Assembly (NCBI GenBank): GCA_036488815.1
Contig: DASXGX010000001.1
Location: forward strand, 1 to 64,000
Origin: Roseiarcus sp036488815
GTDB lineage: Bacteria > Pseudomonadota > Alphaproteobacteria > Rhizobiales > Beijerinckiaceae
Direction: 5' to 3'
Length of the DNA: 64,000 bases
A program made the position numbers and the translations under genes. This document shows, piece by piece, positions 1-8,518 of the stretch (positions are counted from its first letter, which is position 1; each line of letters begins with the position of its first letter). The notes below the pieces were generated by a model. The model saw nothing but the letters and a program-made list of their open reading frames with translations. It had not been told where the DNA came from and made no database searches.

Positions 1-1004
1 TCATGCGCGGTCGCCACGACGATGCGCATTCCCGGTTTGACGCCGTAGCGCGTGACCAGCGTCCGCGCCGCGTCGGCGAGCATGACGCCGGGCCGGTCGT
101 TGTTCGGGAACACCAGCGGCCGCTCGTGCGCTCCCGTCGCAAGCACGACCTCCTTGGCCCGGACCTGCCAGAGCCGCTCGCGCGGCAGACGCGGATCGGG
201 AGTGGCGAGATGATCCGTCAAGCGCTGCTGGCCGGCGAGGAAATTCTGCGCGTAATAGCCGAAGATTTGGGTGCGAGGCAGCAGCCGCACGCGCGGCGCG
301 GCGGCAAGCTCGGCGAGGGCCGCGGCGAGCCAATCCGCGGCGGCGGCGCCGTCGATGGTCGCGGTGCGCTCGGCGAGCAGCGAGCCGCCGAACTCCGCCT
401 GTTCGTCAAACAGCATCACGCGTGCGCCGGCCCGGCTCGCCGCTAGTGCAGCCGCCAAGCCGGCGGGTCCGGAGCCGACGACCGCAACGTCGCAATGGGC
501 GTATTCGAAGGCGTAGTGGTCGGGGTCGGGCTCGCGCGGCGCTTCGCCGAGACCGGCGGCGCGGCGGATCGCCGGCTCGTAGACCTTCTCCCAGGCGCCT
601 TTCGGCTGCATGAAGGTCTTGTAGTAGAAGCCGGCGGGAATGAGCGGCGAGAACACGCTGTTGACCGCCAGCGCGTCCCACTCCAGGGAGGGCCAGGCGT
701 TCTGGCTAGTGGCGCGTAGGCCGTCGTAGAGTTCGACTTGCGTCGCCCTCAGATTGGGCGTCACGCGGCCTTTGCCGGCGTCGACCGCGACGAGGGCGTT
801 GGGCTCGTCCGAGCCCAGCGACAGCACGCCGCGCGGACGGTGATATTTGAAAGAGCGTCCCATCAGATGGACGCCGTTGGCCAAAAGTGCTGAAGCGAGC
901 GTATCGCCCGCGCAACCCGTATAGGCCTTGCCGTCAAAGGTGAAACGCAGCGGCTTGGCGCGATCCACGCGGCCGCCCTGGCTCAATCGAAACGCCCCGC
1001 TCAT
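1..1004 (-). CDS. soxA: sarcosine oxidase alpha subunit (SoxA), N-terminal part, cut by window edge
   Basis: About 334 codons are visible from the ATG at 1004, reading off the left edge; the family is about 1000 residues, so two thirds lie outside. The N-terminus is the 2Fe-2S-like domain typical of SoxA (FTFDGKAYTGCAGDTLASAL, then GRSFKYHRPRG), followed by an FAD-binding Rossmann motif (VAVVGSGPAGLAAALAA) and a second nucleotide-binding stretch (LATGAHERPLVFPNNDRPGV). SoxA belongs to heterotetrameric sarcosine oxidase, which demethylates sarcosine and passes the C1 unit to tetrahydrofolate. The gene starts its transcript here, divergent from nfuA; soxB and soxD are not upstream as in the usual soxBDAG order. 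Confidence 0.88.
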   Translation of the reverse strand, partial: MSGAFRLSQGGRVDRAKPLRFTFDGKAYTGCAGDTLASALLANGVHLMGRSFKYHRPRGVLSLGSDEPNALVAVDAGKGRVTPNLRATQVELYDGLRATSQNAWPSLEWDALAVNSVFSPLIPAGFYYKTFMQPKGAWEKVYEPAIRRAAGLGEAPREPDPDHYAFEYAHCDVAVVGSGPAGLAAALAASRAGARVMLFDEQAEFGGSLLAERTATIDGAAAADWLAAALAELAAAPRVRLLPRTQIFGYYAQNFLAGQQRLTDHLATPDPRLPRERLWQVRAKEVVLATGAHERPLVFPNNDRPGVMLADAARTLVTRYGVKPGMRIVVATAH

Positions 1005-1212
1005 CGACCCTCGCCTGCCTCCCGAGCGCGGGCGGTCATTGGATCGGCCATGACAAGTCCCTGCTTGGAAGACAATGTAACGACATGCGCCGCCAAGTGG
1101 GAACCGCTTTTTCGCGAGGCGTGCGCGAGAAAATGGATGGCGGCGTTGCGGCCGCGCCGAACCCTTAGGACAGGACCCGGCCGAACTTGCGAAACCCCCG
1201 ATCCAGGCCTAT

Positions 1213-1228
1213 GTGACTGGGTAGTCAC
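1213..1228. promoter_or_regulatory. perfect inverted repeat upstream of nfuA
   Basis: GTGACT-GGGT-AGTCAC, a 6-bp perfect inverted repeat with a 4-base spacer, ends 21 bases before the nfuA start codon. It could be an operator for an Fe-S or iron regulator or a short hairpin near the ribosome binding site. The spacing does not match the IscR or Irr boxes I know, so the role is open. Confidence 0.3.
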
Positions 1229-1249
1229 TCTTTGCACGAGGATCCGGCT

Positions 1250-1804
1250 TTGTTCATCCAGACGGAAGCCACGCCCAATCCCGCGACGCTCAAGTTCCTG
1301 CCCGGCCGTCAGGTGCTCGAGGCGGGCACGTTCGAGGCGCGCGACGCCGCCGAGGCCGAGCGGTCGCCGCTCGCCAAGGCGTTGCTGGAGTTGCCCGGCG
1401 TCGGCGGAGTGTTTTTCGCGCCCGATTTCATCTCGGTGACCAAGACCGAGGGCGAATGGCAGCACCTGCGTCCGGCGGTGCTCGGCGTTGTCACTGAATT
1501 CTTCCTTTCCGGCGAACCGATCCTGAGCGGCGAGAGCGCCGCCGCCGACGAGGAATTCTTCAAGGCCGAAGACGCCGAAACGGTCGAGACGATCAAGGAA
1601 CTGATCGAGACGCGGGTGCGTCCCGCGGTCGCGGGTGACGGCGGCGACATCACCTTCAAGGGTTTTCGCGACGGCGTCGTCTATCTCGGCATGAAAGGCG
1701 CCTGCTCCGGCTGCCCGTCCTCGACCGCGACCCTCAAGCACGGCATCCAGAACCTGCTGAAGCACTTCCTGCCCGATCAAGTGAAGGCGGTCGAGCAGGT
1801 ATGA
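1250..1804 (+). CDS. nfuA: NfuA/NFU1-type iron-sulfur cluster carrier
   Basis: 184 residues with an Nfu N-terminal domain (starts FIQTEATPNPATLKFLPG) and a C-terminal NifU domain with the cluster-binding pair Cys152-Ser-Gly-Cys155. It carries [4Fe-4S] clusters to apo-proteins in the cytoplasm. The start is taken as TTG at 1250: it gives the family's normal N-terminus and has GAGGA about 8 bases upstream. A TTG at 1232 would add six unrelated residues. The gene is convergent with the downstream insert and, beyond it, lolD. The last 108 bases are duplicated at 3595-3702. Confidence 0.93.
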   Translation: MFIQTEATPNPATLKFLPGRQVLEAGTFEARDAAEAERSPLAKALLELPGVGGVFFAPDFISVTKTEGEWQHLRPAVLGVVTEFFLSGEPILSGESAAADEEFFKAEDAETVETIKELIETRVRPAVAGDGGDITFKGFRDGVVYLGMKGACSGCPSSTATLKHGIQNLLKHFLPDQVKAVEQV

Positions 1805-1865
1805 GGGTGCCCTCGATCAGTGTGTCTTTGCCCTAGTCAGCCTGAAGCTCGAGACGCGGGTCAAC

Positions 1866-2180
1866 CTATGGGTCGCCTAATGGCGGGAACAGCCTAGCCT
1901 TCTTCTTGTTATTACAGTACTCGCATAGCAATTCAACATTTGCCGCGCAGCCAGAGCCGCCGCGTGACCGCGGTATGATATGGTCGAATTGTAGCTTCGT
2001 CGCGCTACCGCAGTTGCGACAGATTCCGCCATCTCGCTTCCAAACGAACAGACGAGTATCGTAGCTAATGTTGGCGTAATCTTCCTCAGGTCGCACACCA
2101 AACCGCGTGGGTCGAGGCGAGAATGTGTCTCGCCTCGTTGGTCGCAATTTTACTCGCTTTGGTTTCGGCAGAATGGTCAC
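1866..2180 (-). CDS. HNH endonuclease
   Basis: 104 residues. The C-terminal half is a complete HNH module with paired zinc cysteines: WKRDGGICRNCG (CxxC), then LQFDHIIPRSRGG with the DH of the nuclease core, then NVELLCEYCNNKKK (N and CxxC). The N-terminus is a basic, proline-rich extension. HNH domains of this type cut DNA using one metal ion. The start overlaps the end of the ParB-like gene by 4 bp, so the two are co-translated. Base composition is clearly more AT-rich than the flanking chromosome, which suggests transfer. Target and partner are unknown. Confidence 0.88.
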   Translation of the reverse strand: MTILPKPKRVKLRPTRRDTFSPRPTRFGVRPEEDYANISYDTRLFVWKRDGGICRNCGSATKLQFDHIIPRSRGGSGCAANVELLCEYCNNKKKARLFPPLGDP

Positions 2181-3187
2181 AAGGTAATCCCCGCCAACGT
2201 CGAGACATCTTCGAGCGAACGCTTCAAATTTCGAAGCATGATTAACTTCTGCGCATTGCCAGCTTTCAAGTCCTGAATATCATTCGCCGGTGCAGCTTTA
2301 AGCGCTTCCGTCGCCGTCTTGATCGCGTGGAAGAGATTGCTTCCTAACGAGGGATCGTTAGTGATCAGAACCTTCGCAGCCGCGTCGAAGCCGTGCGCAT
2401 TGAGAGCTTGAGCGGCCTCTGGGCTTTGGAGGATGTCCGGAAGAGACCGCATCTGCTTGGAATCCGAGATGCGGTCCTTCTCCATCCAGCCATATAACCT
2501 CTGACGAAATTCGGCGTTATCGTCGTAGCGTTCCCGGAGGTCCTTTTTTTTCATCAACTCCTGGAAAAGGGAAAACTTTTTGACGTTCGCGGGGGCCGGA
2601 TGAACAGTTAGGAAATCAGTGGTCGCTTTGTACGCTGCCAATTGCTCGCTGATCTTGCTTTTGCTCATGCGTAGGTGATCGCTAAGCCAGTCGTAGGTTT
2701 TCCCATAAACATGGAAAAGATCGTGGATGTGCTTCGCCTGCTCGTAAGCATCCCACCTGATTTTGCCCGCAACGTGGAAGTCCGCGAGGATCACGGCGAT
2801 GTCTTCCTCCGTCAGATTTTGTTCGAAGATGTGGGCAGGAACAAAGGCAAATCGCTCGTCACCCGGATGTTGCTCCGAGAGATGACGGTTGCAAACTGTT
2901 CGGCTGTTGCCTTCCCGCACGCGATATTTGTTACTTCCGTTAGGCTGGACGATGATCGCTTCACGAATCCCGCCGTTCTGGAAAATTGACTGGGCCAAGG
3001 CCTTCACCTGATCTTTCGCCCAGATCAATTCATCCAGCCGGTCCTGTGTGAGGGTACCAGCCATTTGCCCGACGAGGTATTGAACACGCGGATTGCCGGG
3101 ATCGAGTTCAAGCCGGTCATTCGGAATCCGCGCGATTGTGTACGGGACTTGCTTGCCTTGGATCACAGTCGTGAATTGGGTCGTCAC
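2177..3187 (-). CDS. ParB/Srx-fold DNA-binding protein, first gene of a two-gene accessory module
   Basis: 336 residues from GTG 3187, with GAGGAG about 7 bases upstream. Residues about 15-130 resemble the ParB N-terminal domain: a P-x-x-R-L-x-x-D-P-x-N-P-R opening, the VKALAQSIFQNGGIREAIIV helix-strand, and REGNSR in the position of the nucleotide-binding GERR motif. A KorB-like helix-turn-helix follows (WLSDHLRMSKSKISEQL). No parA lies nearby, so a role in chromosome segregation is unlikely; related stand-alone ParB-like proteins occur in plasmids, phages and possible defence modules. Codon use and AT-richness differ from the neighbours. It overlaps the HNH gene by 4 bp. Confidence 0.75.
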   Translation of the reverse strand: MTTQFTTVIQGKQVPYTIARIPNDRLELDPGNPRVQYLVGQMAGTLTQDRLDELIWAKDQVKALAQSIFQNGGIREAIIVQPNGSNKYRVREGNSRTVCNRHLSEQHPGDERFAFVPAHIFEQNLTEEDIAVILADFHVAGKIRWDAYEQAKHIHDLFHVYGKTYDWLSDHLRMSKSKISEQLAAYKATTDFLTVHPAPANVKKFSLFQELMKKKDLRERYDDNAEFRQRLYGWMEKDRISDSKQMRSLPDILQSPEAAQALNAHGFDAAAKVLITNDPSLGSNLFHAIKTATEALKAAPANDIQDLKAGNAQKLIMLRNLKRSLEDVSTLAGITL

Positions 3188-3214
3188 TATGATCTCCTCT
3201 ATGATGGAGTTGCG

Positions 3215-3257
3215 AGTACCTTATAGTACCGTCAGTACCAACGCGTCAAGAGGTACC
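3215..3257 (-). promoter_or_regulatory. promoter of the ParB/HNH pair with four GGTACY repeats
   Basis: Read on the minus strand, GGTACC lies just upstream of a -35-like TTGACG (3244-3249), followed by three direct copies of GGTACT (3234-3239, 3225-3230, 3215-3220) spaced 9 and 10 bp. A -10-like TATAAG (3220-3225) is 18 bases from the -35. The repeats sit one helical turn apart across the promoter, as expected of an operator, perhaps for autoregulation by the ParB-like protein. Confidence 0.55.
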
Positions 3258-3499
3258 GACAAGGAAATCGGAAACCGAGACGGTCTTTTATTCGTAGCGC
3301 TTTTATTCCTTACTCAAGACATTGATATCGTTGGCTCGATTGTCAGACTGGACAATCTCAGAGGGCGCGGGTGCCGCAATGCGACGAGACGTCGCGCGCA
3401 GGAGCGGGATGGGACGTCAACCTGCTGAGCCGGCGCACACAGCGGCGGAAAACCGCCAGGCAAGCCTCTGAAATCCCACGCCCTGGCCTAGAACCGCCC
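3258..3499. other. intergenic stretch with no gene seen
   Basis: About 240 bases between the ParB-like promoter and the lolD scar. The first half is AT-rich like the module; the second half returns to the GC-rich composition of the chromosome. No convincing open frame, hairpin or known signal was seen. Confidence 0.5.
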
Positions 3500-3602
3500 C
3501 TACTCCATTTCCACCACTTTCCGCTCGCGCAGGGTCACGCGCCGATCCATGCGGGCGGCGAGGTCGAGGTTGTGCGTCGCCACCAGCGCCGCAACGCTGC
3601 TC
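3500..3602 (-). pseudogene. duplicated 3' end of lolD (scar, left half)
   Basis: 103 bases match the last 103 bases of the intact lolD (4818-4920) with about 11 mismatches, including the stop codon and the C-terminal coding sequence (ATHNLDLAARMDRRVTLR, then KVVEME). It lies in the same orientation as lolD, has no start or ATPase core, and breaks off at GCTC, where nfuA homology begins. Confidence 0.88.
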
Positions 3603-3702
3603 CGGCTGCCCGTTTCCTCGACCGCGACCCTCAAGCACGGCATCCAGAACCTGCTGAAGCAACTTCCTGCCCGATCAGGTGAAGGCGGTCGAGCAGGTGT
3701 GA
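3595..3702 (+). pseudogene. duplicated 3' end of nfuA (scar, right half)
   Basis: About 108 bases match nfuA 1701-1804 (CTGCTCCGGCTGCCCG onward to the stop). There are two extra T in the run after CCCG, one extra A, and two substitutions, so the reading frame is broken. It is fused directly to the lolD fragment, overlapping by a few bases, and ends at the nfuA stop codon, after which similarity stops. Confidence 0.9.
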
Positions 3703-3829
3703 GCTCGCAGCAGGAGGCGCGCCGCGAGCCCGCTTCGCCGGGCGGCGGCGCCGTTTTGTTAAAAGGCGGATTGTTTCGGTCGATAGTCGTGCGATAGTCG
3801 AGGACTGACGCGCCAGTTCGAGACGGGTC

Positions 3830-4807
3830 GTGGCGAGGTTCCTGATCACTGTTCGTTCGATCGAAGCCGGCGCCTTTGGCGGCGGGCTCGGCAAGATTCG
3901 CTATCTCAGCGTTCCCGACGGCGCAGTTCCTGCGCCCGCGCATGAAGTGACATCGCGGGCATGGCTCGCAGCGATCATGGCGACTTTCACCACCGTGCCG
4001 TCCAGCGTCAGGGGCGCGTCGCCTCTGGTGCAGGGGGAGGCCCTGTTCATCGTGCACGGCTTCAATGAGGCCGTGGCCGACGTGGCCCTGCTGCACGACG
4101 CGATCGGCAACGGCTTGGCCGCGAGCGGCGGCGGATACTCACCGACTCTGATCAGCTTTGACTGGCCCTCGGCCGGTTCGCCATTCGCCTACCTTCCCGA
4201 TCTCGACGTGGCCGCCAGGACCGCGGTCGATCTCGTCAACGCCGCCGTGCGACCGCTCCTGAGGGCGCAGACGCCGAACTGCCAAGTGACGGTCAACGCG
4301 CTCGCCCACTCGATGGGAGCCTTCGTGCTGCGCGCGGCGCTCGGCCACGCCGACGACGGCATCGTCACCGGAGGCGACTGGATGCTCGGCCAGCTCGCGC
4401 TGGTCGCCGGCGACGTGGAAGCGTCCGCCTTCGTCTCGGGCGACAAGGATACCCAGAGCATGATGGGCCACGCCTATCGGCTGACCAACTATTTCAGCCG
4501 CTACGACGAGGTCTTGCAGATCTCCAACGCCAAGCGCGCGGGCGTCGAGGAGCGCGTCGGCCGCATCGGGCTCCCGCAGGGGGCTGCGCCATCGACGGTG
4601 AACGTCGACTGCTCGGCGCGCTACGCAGCCGTCCCCGATCCTAGTCCGCGCGATCCCATCAAGACCGCCGAATTTTCGCACGATTGGTATTTCAGCGACG
4701 CGAATTTCTATCGCGACCTGGCGCAGACGCTGAAGGGCGCCGTCGATCGAAACGTGGTCGCGATGCGCACGGTGGGAAGCGGCGGCGCATTCGCCCTGGC
4801 GGTGTGA
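3830..4807 (+). CDS. alpha/beta hydrolase of the DUF900 type
   Basis: 325 residues from GTG 3830. The fold is marked by ALFIVHGFNE (oxyanion strand-turn), the DUF900-like SFDWPSAGSPFAYLPD, and the nucleophile elbow ALAHSMGAF with Ser161. A late FSHDWYF may supply the catalytic His. Members are serine hydrolases of unknown substrate, sometimes attached to virulence or envelope functions. It ends 10 bases from the convergent lolD and is the second cargo of the nfuA-lolD insert, to the right of the scar. A start further downstream cannot be excluded. Confidence 0.75.
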   Translation: MARFLITVRSIEAGAFGGGLGKIRYLSVPDGAVPAPAHEVTSRAWLAAIMATFTTVPSSVRGASPLVQGEALFIVHGFNEAVADVALLHDAIGNGLAASGGGYSPTLISFDWPSAGSPFAYLPDLDVAARTAVDLVNAAVRPLLRAQTPNCQVTVNALAHSMGAFVLRAALGHADDGIVTGGDWMLGQLALVAGDVEASAFVSGDKDTQSMMGHAYRLTNYFSRYDEVLQISNAKRAGVEERVGRIGLPQGAAPSTVNVDCSARYAAVPDPSPRDPIKTAEFSHDWYFSDANFYRDLAQTLKGAVDRNVVAMRTVGSGGAFALAV

Positions 4808-4817
4808 GGCCGCCCCC

Positions 4818-5499
<682 letters not shown>

Positions 5500-5507
<8 letters not shown>

Positions 5508-6804
5508 AACGCAGGGCCTCGACCGGATCGAGCCGCGCCGCGCGCCAGGAGGGATAGATCGTCGCGGCGAACGACAGGAACAATGTCATCAGCACCACCG
5601 CGATCACATCGTGGGTCTCGACGCGCGAAGGCAATTGCGAGAGGAAGTAGAATTCGGACGGGAACAGATTGACGCCGAGCAGCCAGCTCAGGCCCTTGCG
5701 GATCGCCTCGACGTTGTGCGCGACGGCGAGACCGAGCGCCAGGCCGCAGGCGGTGCCGACGACGCCGATGGTCGCGCCGGTGATCAGGAATATGCGCATG
5801 ATCGCGCCGCGCGTCGCCCCCATCGTGCGCAACACCGCGATGGCGCGCGCCTTGTCCTGCACCAGCATGATCAGGCCGGAAATGATGTTCAGCGCCGCGA
5901 CGAGCACGATCAGCGTGAGGATCGAGAACATCACATTCGCCTCGACGTTCAGCACGTCGAAGAAGTTCTTGTTGAGCTGGCGCCAGTCGGTGTCGATCAT
6001 CGGCCGCTGCTCGGCGGCGCTGATGCGATCGCGCAAGGCGTCGATATGGTCGGGATCGTCGACATAGACCTCGATCACATTGGCCTGGCCGTCGAGATTG
6101 AAATAGGCCTGCGCCTCGGGGAGCGGCATGAAGACGAAGGTTCCGTCGAAGGTCGCCATGCCGATCTGGAAGATCGCGGCGACGGTGTAAGCCTTCATGC
6201 GCGGGGTTATGCCGAACGGCGTCTGCGCGCCGCGCTGCGTGATCAGCGTGATCTTGTCGCCGACGCGCAGGCTCAAGTGCTCGGCGAGCTTGGAGCCGAT
6301 GGCGACGCCCTGGCCGGCGTCGAAGCCGGCGAGCGAGCCCTGAATGATATGCGCGCCGATGCCGGGAAGCCGCTCGAGATCGGCTTGGCGGATGCCGCGC
6401 ACCAGCGCGCCCGAAGAGCCGAACTGCGTCGATGCGAAAGCCTGGCCCTCGACCAGCGGCAGTGCGAGCGTGACGCCTGGGACCTTGCTGACGCGCTCCG
6501 TCACCGCGTCGTAATCGGTGAGCGGCGTCTCGACCCCTTGCAGGAACATATGGCCGTTGAGGCCGATCATCTTTTCCATCAGGTCGTGGCGGAAGCCGTT
6601 CATGACCGCCATCACGACGATCAACGCGGCGACGCCGAGCACGATGCCGAGGAAGGAGAAGCCGGCGATCACCGACACCGAGCCGTGGGCGCGCCGCGCC
6701 CTGAGATAGCGCAGCGCGACCATCCACTCGAAGGCGGAGAACGGCCGGGTGGCCGCCGGCGAGGCGATGGGCGCAGCCGCGGATTCGAGCGCGGAGACGG
6801 TCAT
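5500..6804 (-). CDS. lolC: lipoprotein-releasing ABC transporter permease LolC/E
   Basis: 434 residues with the LolC/E layout: an N-terminal helix (FLGIVLGVAALIVVMAVMNG), a large periplasmic domain of about 230 residues, then three C-terminal helices (SILTLIVLVAALNIISGL; a segment containing IGVVGTACGLALGLAVAH; VIAVVLMTLFLSFAATIYP) and the common ending PVEALRYE. As in most alphaproteobacteria a single permease gene probably forms a homodimer with LolD. Order proS-lolC-lolD is the usual alphaproteobacterial arrangement. Confidence 0.95.
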
Positions 6805-6838
6805 CGGCGGCCGCCCTCATCCGGCCGCTTCGTGGCCA

Positions 6839-6906
6839 CCTTCTCCCGCACGGGGGAGAAGGCGCGCGCCCCCTCTCCCGCGTGCGGGAGAGGGCTGGGG
6901 TGAGGG
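6839..6906. repeat. REP-like palindromic repeat between proS and lolC
   Basis: Two adjacent inverted repeats: CCTTCTCCCGCAC..GGGGGAGAAGG and CCCTCTCCCGCG..GCGGGAGAGGG, followed by the tail CTGGGGTGAGGG. The same palindrome-plus-tail design recurs at 42026-42142 and 49628-49746, with a smaller piece near 21229. It lies inside a same-strand gene run, so it may lower expression of lolCD relative to proS. Confidence 0.75.
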
Positions 6907-6934
6907 AGCGCGCTAGCCACCGTCATCTCGTCCC

Positions 6935-8263
6935 TCACGCCTTCCCGCTCAACCTCGCGATCGCCGCGTCGACGCTGACGAGTTCGCGCTCGCCGCTGCG
7001 CCGGTTCTTGATCTCGACCTGTCCGTCGCCGAGGCTCTTCGGCCCGACGATGACCTGATTGGGCAGGCCGATCAGGTCCATCGCGGCGAATTTCGCGCCA
7101 GGGCGCTCGTCGCGGTCGTCATAGAGGACGTCGACGCCCGCCTTGCCGAGTTCGGCGTGGATGCGCCCGCAGGCGCCGTCGCAGGCCGCGTCGCCGACCT
7201 TGAGATTGATGAGGCCGACGGAGAAGGGCGCGACCGACTCCGGCCAGATGATCCCGGCTTCGTCGTGACCAGCTTCGATCAACGCGGCCGCGAGGCGGCT
7301 CGGGCCGATGCCGTAGGAACCCATGTGGACGAAGTGCTCCTTCCCGTCGGGGCCGTTGACGACCGCCTTCATCGGCAGGGAGTATTTGGTTCCGAAGTAG
7401 AAAATATGGCCGACCTCGATGCCGCGCGCGGAAATGCGCTCCTCCGGCTTGAGCGCTTCGAAGGCGGCGAGGTCGTGCTTCTCCGAGGTCGCGGCGTAGA
7501 GCGAGGTCCAGGTGTCGAACACGCCCTGCATCGCGCTCACGCTGTCGAAGTCGATCGACTCGGCCGGCGGCGCGAATTGCAGATAGTCCTTGTGGCAGAA
7601 CACCTCGCTCTCGCCGGTGTCGGCGAGGATGATGAATTCGTGGGAAAGATCGCCGCCGATCGGGCCGGTGTCGGCGACCATCGGGATCGCGGTGAGGCCG
7701 AGCCGCGCGAAGGTGCGCAGATAAGCCGTGAACATCTTGTTGTAGGAGTGGCGTGCGCCCGCCGCGTCGAGGTCGAAGGAATAGGCGTCCTTCATCAGGA
7801 ACTCGCGGCTGCGCATCACGCCGAAGCGCGGGCGGACCTCGTCGCGGAATTTCCACTGGATGTGATAGAGATTGAGCGGCAAGTCCTTGTACGAGCGGAC
7901 ATTGGCGCGGAAGATCTCGGTGATCATCTCCTCGTTGGTCGGCCCGAACAGCATGTCGCGCTCGTGGCGGTCGCGGATGCGCAGCATCTCCTTGCCGTAA
8001 TCGTCGTAACGGCCGGATTCGCGCCACAGATCCGCCGACTGCACGGTCGGCATCAGCAATTCGATCGCGCCAGCGCGGTTCTGCTCCTCACGGACGATCG
8101 CGCTGATCTTGCTGAGCACGCGCAAGCCGAGCGGCAACCACGCATAGATTCCCGCCGCCTCCTGACGGATCATGCCGGCGCGCAGCATCAGGCGGTGCGA
8201 AGCGATCTCCGCCTCTTTCGGCGTTTCCTTCAGGATCGGCAGGAAATAGCGGGACAAGCGCAT
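6935..8263 (-). CDS. proS: prolyl-tRNA synthetase, short alphaproteobacterial type
   Basis: 442 residues, the short form that lacks the editing insertion between motifs 2 and 3 found in the 570-residue enzyme. Class II motifs are visible: motif 2 around YHIQWKFRDEVRPRFGVMRS, the late motif region GSYGIGPSRLAAALIE, and an anticodon-binding C-terminus (VLYDDRDERPGAKFAAMDLIG). It charges tRNA-Pro. Without its own editing domain, clearance of Ala-tRNA-Pro would depend on a separate YbaK/ProX-type deacylase; such a gene is at 42713-43186. Confidence 0.96.
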   Translation of the reverse strand: MRLSRYFLPILKETPKEAEIASHRLMLRAGMIRQEAAGIYAWLPLGLRVLSKISAIVREEQNRAGAIELLMPTVQSADLWRESGRYDDYGKEMLRIRDRHERDMLFGPTNEEMITEIFRANVRSYKDLPLNLYHIQWKFRDEVRPRFGVMRSREFLMKDAYSFDLDAAGARHSYNKMFTAYLRTFARLGLTAIPMVADTGPIGGDLSHEFIILADTGESEVFCHKDYLQFAPPAESIDFDSVSAMQGVFDTWTSLYAATSEKHDLAAFEALKPEERISARGIEVGHIFYFGTKYSLPMKAVVNGPDGKEHFVHMGSYGIGPSRLAAALIEAGHDEAGIIWPESVAPFSVGLINLKVGDAACDGACGRIHAELGKAGVDVLYDDRDERPGAKFAAMDLIGLPNQVIVGPKSLGDGQVEIKNRRSGERELVSVDAAIARLSGKA

Positions 8264-8463
8264 GGGATTGAAACTCTAGGCGAGCGATCGGGCCGTCGGA
8301 CGCGATTCGACTTGCGCGGAAATTGCGCACGAAGGGCCTTATGGCCTCATCGGCTCGCAAAGGGCAAGTCGGAGCGCCCGTCTGGCGGATGCTCACGCCT
8401 TCGTGATACCCTGCCGGGACCGCAAAGGCGAGCCCCACCGCGCCCCGCTAGGCGTTCGAAGCG

Positions 8464-8487
8464 GGAACGGCGCGCTTTTCTCGTGTT
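8464..8487 (+). promoter_or_regulatory. EcfG-type (general stress sigma) promoter
   Basis: GGAAC (8464-8468), 16 bases, then GTTTC (from 8485), matching the alphaproteobacterial sigma-EcfG consensus GGAAC-N16/17-GTT. It lies about 32 bases before the CYTH-CHAD start codon. Confidence 0.6.
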
Positions 8488-8518
8488 TCTTATTCGCGAC
8501 AAGCATTTAGGGTGTCAT

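Noticed and set aside
3549..3797. Open frame across the scar reading from the lolD fragment into the nfuA fragment and beyond
   Set aside because: It is a chance frame through two antisense and frame-shifted gene ends; the conserved CSGCPSS frame of nfuA is broken by the inserted bases.
3500..4096. 198-codon minus-strand frame ending in LolD C-terminal residues
   Set aside because: Only the last 34 residues resemble LolD; the rest is antisense to the hydrolase gene. Treated as a scar, not a gene.
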